From Lachnospiraceae bacterium (GTDB lineage: Bacteria; Bacillota; Clostridia; Lachnospirales; Lachnospiraceae), in NCBI GenBank assembly GCA_017476305.1, contig JAFVAA010000319.1:1-5140 (forward strand): DNA of 5,140 bases. Direction: 5' to 3'. A model generated the notes under the pieces. The model was not told the DNA's origin. It ran no database searches and saw only the letters and a program-made list of their open reading frames with translations. A program made the position numbers and the translations under genes. Shown here piece after piece: positions 1 through 4,713 of the stretch (positions are counted from its first letter, which is position 1; each line of letters starts with the position of its first letter).

Positions 1-82
1 ATTTTATATTCAATAGCATCAGCAGAAAAAACTTCCGTTTCTTTTATTTATGTTTTATGTCCGTAGTCCATGCATAGCCGGA

Positions 83-364
83 TCAGCCAACAGCCTCCTT
101 TAAAATTTCCTGGAGTGCCGTTCCGCTGCTCGTATGACATCTGACAATATCCGTATTATTTTTCGCTGCCTCTGTCACCGCACAATGCACCATTTTATGG
201 GATACCGTATTTGTAAATAAAATCATCAGATCCGGCTTTCCGATCTGGTTACTCATCTGAGTCGTCATATGTGTAAACACTTTCGCCTTGCAATGATATT
301 TTTTACAAATCTCTTTATATTTCTGAACCATGCGGTCATGGCCGCCTACTATCACTACACTCAT
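83..364 (-). CDS. DUF2325 family protein
   Basis: A 93-residue cytosolic protein recognised as DUF2325 from VVIVGGHDRM near the N-terminus, a central PDLMILFTNTVSHKMV block (residues 44-59) and a C-terminal RCHTSS motif (75-80). The family has no established biochemical role. The N-terminal beta-strand plus GG turn and the alternating strand/helix pattern suggest a small Rossmann-like fold (inference). The protein is rich in possible ligands: Cys at 20, 25, 61 and 76, and His at 9, 24, 32, 56, 60 and 77. The ATG at 362-364 is chosen over an upstream in-frame start because AGGAGG (complement of 371-376) lies six bases before it and the family begins at this point. That Shine-Dalgarno overlaps the TAG stop of the DUF3793 gene (375-377), so the two are very probably one transcript with coupled translation. 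No convincing terminator follows the TGA stop. Confidence 0.9.
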   Translation of the reverse strand: MSVVIVGGHDRMVQKYKEICKKYHCKAKVFTHMTTQMSNQIGKPDLMILFTNTVSHKMVHCAVTEAAKNNTDIVRCHTSSGTALQEILKEAVG

Positions 365-374
365 GCTGTCCCTC

Positions 375-956
375 CTATAAAGCAATCTGGCAGATACTGC
401 CGCCACCATATATATACTGTATCATTCTTTCTCTTGCCTGCTCGAACTGCTCAAAAAGCGTCACCTTTTCCTTTGGATTCCGGTACACCTTCCAATAACC
501 GGTACAAAGGCTTTTTTTCCCCTCATTCTTAATAAAGCCTGCCACGTCCTCCACAGGATACCCTAAGAACAATCCCATCTCATGCGGAAAATCCTGGCTC
601 TCTCTTTGATAGAACTGAAATCTCTCCCGAAATTTCATCAAAAGCTGCCAAAAAGAAGTATTCTCGTAGCCCAGAAACTGCAAAAGATTTTTTACACGCT
701 GGTCTTCAAAATATCCTCTCAGCTCCTCATTACGATAAAGCAGCATCGTAACCCTTCCTTCAAACTCTGACAGAGTAATATGAGCAATCTGTGAATTCTT
801 CAAAATCTGAAGCACCCTGCTTCGGTTTTCCGTATCTACGATCAAAAGATTGGATACCTTTAGACCGGCAAAAAGCGGAGCACACTGCATCGCCATCTGT
901 AAATCCAAATCATTTAGATCCATTTTCTGAATCATAGATAGAACCTCTCTGCTCAT
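375..956 (-). CDS. DUF3793 family protein
   Basis: A 193-residue soluble protein without signal peptide or membrane segments. It matches the DUF3793 family of Firmicutes by its conserved blocks: CAPLFAGLKVSNLL (residues 25-38), a LLYRNEEL strand/helix (72-79), the diagnostic FPHEMGLFLGYPVEDVAGFI (123-142) and CTGYWKVY (151-158). The biochemical function is unknown; members are often seen near flavodoxin or iron-uptake genes (recalled, not checked). The ATG at 954-956 is preferred because GGGAGGTG precedes it. An in-frame upstream GTG at 1032-1034 would add 26 residues, but it has no good ribosome site and its extension does not look like the family. It is the first gene of a two-gene operon with DUF2325, ten bases downstream, read from the promoter at 1087-1115 through a leader of about 124 nt. 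Metal-regulator-like motifs lie over that promoter. Confidence 0.9.
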   Translation of the reverse strand: MSREVLSMIQKMDLNDLDLQMAMQCAPLFAGLKVSNLLIVDTENRSRVLQILKNSQIAHITLSEFEGRVTMLLYRNEELRGYFEDQRVKNLLQFLGYENTSFWQLLMKFRERFQFYQRESQDFPHEMGLFLGYPVEDVAGFIKNEGKKSLCTGYWKVYRNPKEKVTLFEQFEQARERMIQYIYGGGSICQIAL

Positions 957-1063
957 AGACTCACACCTCCCAAACCTGTATGTATTATGTACAATGCCCA
1001 AATAAAATATATCTGGCAGCTTCTGTAAATGCACAGGACATGGTATTACTTTTCAAACATAAG

Positions 1064-1097
1064 TTAGATTTGACTAACCTTTATTAAATATATCTAA
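1064..1097 (-). promoter_or_regulatory. Two tandem TTAG-N6-YTAA motifs (candidate metal-repressor operators)
   Basis: On the minus strand TTAG-N6-TTAA (1084-1097) and TTAG-N6-CTAA (1064-1077) are centred exactly 20 bp apart. The first lies inside an 18-bp near-palindrome (1082-1099, 8 of 9 pairs) that covers the -10 box. The second is a GTTAG/CTAAC inverted repeat (1063-1078) just after the predicted transcription start. TTAG/CTAA half-sites are typical of operators for DtxR/MntR-type metal repressors. The assignment to that family is inference; the symmetry and spacing are seen directly. Confidence 0.45.
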
Positions 1098-1115
1098 TAT
1101 ACAAAAAAAAGTCAA
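1087..1115 (-). promoter_or_regulatory. Promoter of the DUF3793-DUF2325 operon
   Basis: Reading the minus strand, TTGACT (complement of 1110-1115) is followed after 17 bp by TATATT (complement of 1087-1092). This is a near-consensus sigma-A promoter with an A/T-rich spacer. Transcription should start near 1080, giving a leader of about 124 nt before the ATG at 956. It is the first promoter-like sequence after the permease stop at 1177, so this operon is probably transcribed independently of the ABC operon. Confidence 0.75.
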
Positions 1116-1121
1116 CCGTAC

Positions 1122-1142
1122 TAATGAGAAACATTTTCATTA
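1122..1142. promoter_or_regulatory. Fur/PerR-like inverted repeat upstream of the DUF3793 promoter
   Basis: TAATGAGAA and TTTTCATTA form a 9-bp-arm dyad with one mismatch around a 3-base centre at 1132. The inner 15-mer (1125-1139) matches the 7-1-7 Fur-type consensus TGATAATnATTATCA at 11 of 14 positions. It lies just upstream of the -35 box. It could instead be a weak AT-rich 3' hairpin of the permease transcript, but no U-tract follows. Confidence 0.35.
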
Positions 1143-1176
1143 ATACAATTGACCTTATTTTCATTTCAAACCATCC

Positions 1177-1857
1177 TTACTCTCTGCCCGTCGCTATTCT
1201 TCCACCGATATACGCCACCACCAGAAAAATCAGCACGCAGGCAAGAAAAAACATGGCGCTATGGCGGTATAGGAATGTAAGAGCTTCCATCCCCCGGTCA
1301 GCTCCCCCCTCCATAAAGATCATGCCTCCAAAGAAGAACAGAAACCCCGGCAGGATACGCATCAGGTTCATCACCTGCACGCTTTCAAACTGAAAAATAG
1401 TGCATAAAAGATCCTGAACCGTCACGACCAGAAGACCAGCTCCCAGAAGAAGAAAGGAGACATGAATAAAATCAGAGAACCCGGAAAGCTCTCCCATCGA
1501 AAAAAAGCTCTCCTGCGGCCTGAGCAAAAAGCCGATCCCTCCGCACAAAATTCCCAAAAGATATCCCATCAGCATACACGCAAAGCCAAACAGGAAATGT
1601 CCGAAAACCTGCTCCTGCGTTTTCCCGGGCAGCATATAAAGGAAACCATTTTCTTCTGCCTTCTCGTACTGATATGGCAGCCCTGCCATGATGATCCCGG
1701 CAAACATACAATAGGACAGAGCGAACACAAAAGAGACCTCCGTGTTTCCTTTTCCCATGCCCATCCACGCCCCGAATGCCGGAACCAGTATCAAAAAAAT
1801 AAAAAGCTTCTTCTTCACCTTCAAAAAATCCACCATCATATATTTAAACACACGCAT
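1177..1857 (-). CDS. ABC-2-type transporter permease
   Basis: A 226-residue integral membrane protein that should form the channel of an ABC exporter with the ATPase encoded just upstream. Six hydrophobic segments are visible at roughly residues 18-35, 41-61, 84-112, 131-153, 164-182 and 200-217. A positively charged N-terminus (FLKVKKK) precedes the first helix. The loop after helix 2 has the charged EKAEENGFLYMLPGKTQEQ stretch, whose 'LP' turn before helix 3 is typical of small ABC-2 permeases (ABC2_membrane_5-like or YtrC/BcrB-like). There is no large extracellular domain, so it resembles a compact efflux permease rather than a BceB-type one. The ATG at 1855-1857 has AGGTG (complement of 1863-1867) five bases upstream. 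It lies 50 bp after the ATPase stop, in the same operon. The substrate is not deducible; antimicrobial peptide or cell-wall-antibiotic efflux is the usual guess for this layout. Confidence 0.88.
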   Translation of the reverse strand: MRVFKYMMVDFLKVKKKLFIFLILVPAFGAWMGMGKGNTEVSFVFALSYCMFAGIIMAGLPYQYEKAEENGFLYMLPGKTQEQVFGHFLFGFACMLMGYLLGILCGGIGFLLRPQESFFSMGELSGFSDFIHVSFLLLGAGLLVVTVQDLLCTIFQFESVQVMNLMRILPGFLFFFGGMIFMEGGADRGMEALTFLYRHSAMFFLACVLIFLVVAYIGGRIATGRE

Positions 1858-1907
1858 CCTGTCACCTATCCTTTCAAAATATTATCCCCACATCCAAAAG
1901 CAAAACC

Positions 1908-2768
1908 CTAGAAAGACTTTGTTTTCGCGTCTATGATATGCACCACGATCTCATCGATAGATGGCTTTTCCACCGTAAGCCCTGCGGGAAGAATCCCTTC
2001 ACGCCTCGTATCATACAATGCCAAAAACCCATATTCCTTTCGCTCTATCCCAATCAGAACCCTTTCAAGCTCAGGCTGCAGATTTTCCAGTCCGCCTTTT
2101 ACTAAAAGAAAATTATCCACAAGCTCATCCTTGGTATCAAACAGAATCTTTTTCCCCTGGTCGATAAAAAAGATATAATCTGCGATATTCTGTAAATCTT
2201 CCATAATATGTGTAGAAAAAAGGACACTTTTTCTGCCGTCTGCGATATAATCCTGCAAAAGTCCTAAAATTTCCCTCCTGACAACCGGATCCAGCCCGTT
2301 TGTCGCCTCATCCAGGATCAGAAGCTTCGTATCCTTGGAAAGTGCTGCAGCAAACATCAGCTTTACCTTCATCCCACGAGAATACTTTTTTAGCTTCATC
2401 TTCTTTGGGAGGTCCCATTTTTCCATATATGTTTCATACTGCTGACCGTCAAAGCGGGGATAAAAGGATTTCAGAATCTTCTTAATATCCCCCTGTGTCA
2501 TATCCACAGGAAAATGAAACCCATCCCCCACAGATCCGCTTTCTCCACGATACCCCGCAGGATCCTCATAAAACGACCTCCCATCGAGAAAAACCTCCCC
2601 CCGGTCTGCCCTGGTCAGATGCGTAATCGCATTTAACGTCGTAGTCTTCCCGGCACCATTCTGTCCGATATACCCCATGATAAACCCCGGCGGAATAGAA
2701 AAACTGATGTCCTCTAAAGAAAAACCCTTATACCTTTTTGATAGTCCTCTTACCTCCAATAAGTCCAT
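1908..2768 (-). CDS. ABC transporter ATP-binding protein (YtrB/BcrA-like)
   Basis: A 286-residue cytosolic ATPase that would power the adjacent permease. Visible motifs: Walker A GQNGAGKTT (residues 35-43), signature loop YSRGMKVKL (129-137, the SRGM variant common in exporter ATPases of this group), Walker B LLILDE (149-154) with D-loop NGLDP (157-161), and H-loop His187 in FSTHIMED. The Q-loop region (about 78-91, GSVGDGFHFPVDMT) has no Gln at the usual place; an Asp (D82) seems to stand there, which I recall in related Firmicutes ATPases. Residues from about 215 on form the C-terminal extension common in BcrA/YtrB-type ATPases, ending in a KPSIDEIVVHII segment. The ATG at 2766-2768 follows an AAGGACGGGG stretch. 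It lies 105 bp after the gntR stop and 50 bp before the permease start. Confidence 0.95.
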   Translation of the reverse strand: MDLLEVRGLSKRYKGFSLEDISFSIPPGFIMGYIGQNGAGKTTTLNAITHLTRADRGEVFLDGRSFYEDPAGYRGESGSVGDGFHFPVDMTQGDIKKILKSFYPRFDGQQYETYMEKWDLPKKMKLKKYSRGMKVKLMFAAALSKDTKLLILDEATNGLDPVVRREILGLLQDYIADGRKSVLFSTHIMEDLQNIADYIFFIDQGKKILFDTKDELVDNFLLVKGGLENLQPELERVLIGIERKEYGFLALYDTRREGILPAGLTVEKPSIDEIVVHIIDAKTKSF

Positions 2769-2892
2769 AGATATCCCCGTCCTTTCTCAATGCTTCGATT
2801 CTCACCCGATTCACGGAGCAGTCGTCCGCAAATGGTAACACATATCCTTCTGAATGCACTACGATGGCTTTTTCTATTCCCCAGTCTTCCAT
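2728..2892 (-). CDS. Possible small protein overlapping gntR and the ATPase gene
   Basis: A 54-codon reading frame, ATG at 2890-2892 to TAA at 2728-2730, overlaps the last 19 bases of gntR (in another frame) and the first 41 bases of the ATPase gene. It fills the whole 105-bp gap between them. The deduced peptide includes KAIVVHSEGYVLPFADD, then NRVRIEALRKDGDIYG and a basic tail. First codon positions are rich in purines, mostly G, as in real genes. Against it: the only Shine-Dalgarno-like AGGAG is 14 bases from the ATG, I recognise no family, and an open frame this short can arise by chance. It may be a real bridging gene, a remnant, or nothing. Confidence 0.25.
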   Translation of the reverse strand: MEDWGIEKAIVVHSEGYVLPFADDCSVNRVRIEALRKDGDIYGLIGGKRTIKKV

Positions 2893-3257
2893 AAAGTATC
2901 TAAAATCTCCTGGAATTCCTTTTTACTGAGCTGCAAAAGCTCTGCCGTCCGAATTGCTTCCGTCAGGTACTCCTCTATATGCTTTAGATGCTGCTCCTTT
3001 AAAAGGGAATTGTTCCGGGGCAGCACAATACTCCCCTTCCCCTGCATAGAAGCGATGTATCCTGTCGCCTCCAGCTCACTATAAGCCCTCGTAGTCGTAA
3101 TCACACTCACCCCGGTTTCCTTCGCCAGCTTCCGGATAGAAGGCAAAATGGTTCCCTCCTCAATCTCTCCACTTAAGATCTGTGTCCTGATCTGCTCCAC
3201 AATCTGCGCATAAATCGGGAGCTCCGACTGACTTTTGATAATAATTTTCAAAATCAT
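2874..3257 (-). CDS. GntR-family transcriptional regulator, YtrA subfamily
   Basis: A 127-residue DNA-binding repressor of the short YtrA type: an N-terminal winged helix-turn-helix (about residues 14-79) and a short helical dimerisation tail (about 85-122) without the ligand domain of larger GntR proteins. The wHTH is seen in PIYAQIVEQIRTQILSGEI, then LPSIRKLAKETGVSVITTTR (recognition helix around 48-60), and the wing GYIASMQGKGSIV. YtrA-type regulators usually repress their own operon with a downstream ABC exporter, which is the arrangement here. The ATG at 3255-3257 is only two bases from AAGGAG (3260-3265). A TTG two codons on (3249-3251) is eight bases from it and would give an N-terminus like typical YtrA proteins (MKIII...PIY), so the true start may be 3251. 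Paired operators sit on its promoter at 3399-3432. Confidence 0.93.
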   Translation of the reverse strand: MILKIIIKSQSELPIYAQIVEQIRTQILSGEIEEGTILPSIRKLAKETGVSVITTTRAYSELEATGYIASMQGKGSIVLPRNNSLLKEQHLKHIEEYLTEAIRTAELLQLSKKEFQEILDTLWKTGE

Positions 3258-3265
3258 CTCTCCTT
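3249..3265 (-). promoter_or_regulatory. Ribosome binding site deciding the gntR start
   Basis: AAGGAG (complement of 3260-3265) is two bases before the ATG at 3257, closer than ribosomes prefer. It is eight bases before an in-frame TTG at 3251, which is optimal. Spacing favours TTG; codon type favours ATG. Confidence 0.5.
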
Positions 3266-3278
3266 ATCCATGGATTCT

Positions 3279-3399
3279 ATGTATGCCACCATCAAACTTT
3301 AATATCCGAATGTATCCCCACTAACCAAATATATTTCTATTTTACGTACATTCGGATGCCGCATACATTTGGGATGCTGCATACATCGTCTATACTGCA
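3279..3399 (-). repeat. Tandem and nested inverted repeats in the gntR operon leader
   Basis: Three degenerate 17-18-bp units run head to tail at 3347-3363, 3364-3381 and 3382-3399. All begin TACAT and end in GCA; the first two are close copies (GGATGCCGCATACAT and GGATGCTGCATACAT, one mismatch). Separately, ATCCGAATGTA (3304-3314) is perfectly complementary to 3347-3357. Outside it, ATGTATGC (3279-3286) can pair with GCATACAT at 3361-3368 or with the second copy at 3379-3386. If transcription starts near 3410, all of this is in the untranslated leader and could fold into alternative stems. No known riboswitch was recognised. Confidence 0.6.
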
Positions 3400-3437
3400 T
3401 ATACTGTATATCTATCATTATATACAGTATATGCAGT
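3394..3437. promoter_or_regulatory. Perfect 18-bp inverted repeat with two GntR-type operators
   Basis: Arms at 3394-3411 and 3420-3437 are perfect complements separated by 8 bp. Each arm also contains its own 13-bp palindrome: ATATACTGTATAT (3399-3411, centre 3405) and ATATACAGTATAT (3420-3432, centre 3426). The centres are 21 bp apart, two helical turns. One palindrome covers the spacer and -10 edge; the other covers the predicted start site. This is the expected layout for dimeric YtrA-type GntR repressors binding cooperatively, so autoregulation by the adjacent gntR is the likely reading. Confidence 0.75.
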
Positions 3438-3444
3438 TTGTCAA
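3417..3444 (-). promoter_or_regulatory. Consensus promoter of the gntR-ABC operon
   Basis: On the minus strand TTGACA (complement of 3439-3444) and TATAAT (complement of 3417-3422) are both perfect sigma-A hexamers, 16 bp apart. Transcription should start near 3410, giving a leader of about 150 nt. The -35 box is nine bases past the araC stop codon. So strong a core promoter implies that repression, not activation, sets expression. Confidence 0.85.
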
Positions 3445-3453
3445 GACCTTTTT

Positions 3454-4353
3454 TTATTTCTTCTGTCTCATCCTCTTTTTATATTCCATTGGCTTACAGC
3501 CATATTGCTTTTTAAACTCCCTCGCAAAATAACTCATATCGTCAAAGCCACAAAGTACAGAGCACTCGGAAACACTGCTCCCTCTTTTGAGCATCCCTGC
3601 CGCCTTTTCCAGACGAAGCTTTCTGGTATAGCGAATCGGTGTGATCCCAAACATGGAATTAAAGCACCGCAGACACTCACTCACACTCACTCCCGCACTT
3701 TCTGCAATCTCATCAATCGTAATCTGCACAGAAAGATTCTCTTTTATGAACTCAATCATCTGCTTCATACGCTTTTCTGTACGAATTTCTTTCTCACTCT
3801 GCTTTCTGTTTTCCGTTTTCTGCCGCAAATATCCATATACCAGAATCTTTGAAAGATCGTGCCGCAGATCGAACTCATAACCCGCCGACTCCTTCGAAGC
3901 CCTTTCCCAGGCATCTGAAAAATACAGAACAGCCTCCCTGCCGCTTTCTCCGAGTTCCTCCAAAAAAAGATAAGAACAGGACTGTTCTTTTAAAAGCTCC
4001 TTTGTATATTCCTGCCAATAAATACTATCATCACGACCGCCGCTAAGTCTGGGATGCCAGCAGATGGAACGCAGTTTGCAGACTCCCTCCCCCGCATGGG
4101 CAACACTGTGTAAGGTCCCTGCATTGATGAAAATTCCCCTTCCCGCAGGCAGATGAAGCTGCTCCTTTCCAATCAGAACCACAGCCGCCCCTTCTATTAC
4201 AAAAAGCACCTCAAATTCATCATGCCAGTGCCAGGGAATTTCCCTGTATTCTAAATCACAAGCATAACAAGCGACAGGAAAAGCCGCCTTCCCATGCTCT
4301 AAAATCTCCATCCCATTTTCATCATTTACCGTATCACCCATTAAAATTGCCAT
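3454..4353 (-). CDS. AraC-family transcriptional regulator with cupin sensor domain
   Basis: A 299-residue cytosolic regulator. The N-terminal half is an AraC-type cupin: WHWHDEFEVLFVIEG (residues 41-55), then a beta-rich run with LPAGRGIFINAGTLHSV (about 68-84), the usual place for ligand binding. The C-terminal part has the two helix-turn-helix units: ITIDEIAESAGVSVSECLRCF (about 211-231), followed by FGITPIRYTRKLRLEKAA, then SVSECSVLCGFDDMSYFARE with FKKQYGCKPMEY (about 260-291), the AraC signature. Full length is normal for the family. The ATG at 4351-4353 is chosen because GGAGG (4359-4363) lies five bases upstream. A TTG at 4369-4371, seven bases after GGGAG, is an alternative adding six residues. 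The ligand and target genes are unknown; members of this type often control carbohydrate genes, but none is nearby. A dyad upstream of its promoter suggests self-regulation. Confidence 0.93.
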   Translation of the reverse strand: MAILMGDTVNDENGMEILEHGKAAFPVACYACDLEYREIPWHWHDEFEVLFVIEGAAVVLIGKEQLHLPAGRGIFINAGTLHSVAHAGEGVCKLRSICWHPRLSGGRDDSIYWQEYTKELLKEQSCSYLFLEELGESGREAVLYFSDAWERASKESAGYEFDLRHDLSKILVYGYLRQKTENRKQSEKEIRTEKRMKQMIEFIKENLSVQITIDEIAESAGVSVSECLRCFNSMFGITPIRYTRKLRLEKAAGMLKRGSSVSECSVLCGFDDMSYFAREFKKQYGCKPMEYKKRMRQKK

Positions 4354-4383
4354 ATCATCCTCCAAATTCAAACATTTTCTCCC
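4351..4383 (-). promoter_or_regulatory. Double ribosome binding sites at the araC start
   Basis: GGAGG (complement of 4359-4363) serves the ATG at 4353 with five-base spacing. A second site, GGGAG (4379-4383), is seven bases from an in-frame TTG at 4371 and three bases from an out-of-frame ATG at 4375. That ATG opens a six-codon frame (MFEFGG) whose TGA ends one base before the araC ATG. Confidence 0.5.
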
Positions 4384-4426
4384 AAGCCGCTATGACTACC
4401 TTCAGCCCCATCATCACGATGCCCTA

Positions 4427-4455
4427 ATTATATACTTTTTTTTCATATATCACAA
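4427..4455 (-). promoter_or_regulatory. Probable araC promoter
   Basis: On the minus strand TTGTGA (complement of 4450-4455, four of six consensus bases) is followed after 17 bp by a perfect TATAAT (complement of 4427-4432). Transcription would begin near 4420, about 67 nt before the araC ATG. The weak -35 box with a dyad directly upstream fits an activator-assisted promoter. Confidence 0.65.
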
Positions 4456-4470
4456 GTTTTTATAAGACAA

Positions 4471-4512
4471 AATTCAGACTATTTCACAAAAATACTTAAA
4501 ATAGTCTGAATT
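4471..4512. repeat. Perfect 14-bp inverted repeat upstream of the araC promoter
   Basis: AATTCAGACTATTT (4471-4484) and its exact complement (4499-4512) flank a 14-bp A/T-rich spacer, so the half-site centres are 28 bp apart. The nearer arm begins about 15 bp upstream of the araC -35 box. That position suits an activator or autoregulator site. As RNA it could also form a hairpin followed by a short U-rich stretch, but the stem is AT-rich and a better terminator lies upstream. Confidence 0.6.
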
Positions 4513-4580
4513 CCCTATTGCTTTTTAAAATTCTATTGAATCTATTGGATAGGATATGATATATTGACAAACGATAATCC

Positions 4581-4612
4581 AAAAGAGCTCTGAGCCGGGA
4601 TACCCGGCTCAG
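4581..4612 (-). terminator. Intrinsic terminator downstream of fabF
   Basis: CTGAGCCGGG and CCCGGCTCAG (4590-4599 and 4603-4612) form a perfect 10-bp GC-rich stem with a 3-base loop. On the minus strand it is followed by AGCTCTTTT, a short interrupted U-tract. It lies about 100 nt past the fabF stop. On the plus strand no T-run follows, so the minus orientation is favoured. Confidence 0.75.
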
Positions 4613-4713
4613 CAAGAAAAATCACTTTATCATACATAAAGAACTGTAATTACTGTCTTCAATAACACCGTGAACATGCGAAATTTCTTCGTTTCCCCCA
4701 GAGGAGGTATTCC

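Larger units (their letters stand above)
4372..4713. other. 342-bp intergenic region between fabF and araC
   Basis: I see no credible gene on either strand. It holds, from fabF toward araC: about 100 bp of unassigned fabF 3' sequence (4613-4713), the hairpin terminator, three CTATTG copies (4515-4520, 4533-4538, 4542-4547), the 14-bp dyad, the araC promoter and a leader of about 67 nt. Confidence 0.7.

Noticed and set aside
1..82. Possible start of another gene after DUF2325 (ATG at 17-19, minus strand)
   Set aside because: Only six codons are visible before the window ends and the ribosome site is weak, so nothing can be supported.
957..1041. 18-codon upstream ORF or GTG-extended start for DUF3793
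   Set aside because: Neither has a ribosome site, whereas the ATG at 956 has GGGAGGTG; the extension does not resemble the family.
1472..1768. 98-codon minus-strand frame inside the permease gene
   Set aside because: Same strand, different frame from a clear membrane protein; composition is Arg/Gly-rich as expected for an out-of-frame translation.
1462..1911. 149-codon plus-strand open frame
   Set aside because: Antisense to the permease gene; the peptide is Lys/His/Pro-rich with no domain, and the minus-strand frame has clear transmembrane segments.
3347..3399. Possible CRISPR-like repeats
   Set aside because: Units abut without spacers, are degenerate and number only three.
3394..3437. 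Terminator for araC
   Set aside because: The stem is AT-rich, no U-tract follows on the minus strand, and the repeat overlaps a perfect promoter; an operator reading fits better.
3505..3852. Plus-strand open frames opposite araC
   Set aside because: Shadows of the AraC helix-turn-helix coding sequence; no ribosome site or recognisable family.
4564..4592. Plus-strand promoter starting with TTGACA at 4564-4569
   Set aside because: No -10-like hexamer at 16-18 bp spacing and no plus-strand gene downstream.
4701..4710. GAGGAGGTAT, a strong ribosome-site-like sequence on the plus strand
   Set aside because: No start codon with an open frame follows; it lies at the 3' end of fabF and is probably chance.
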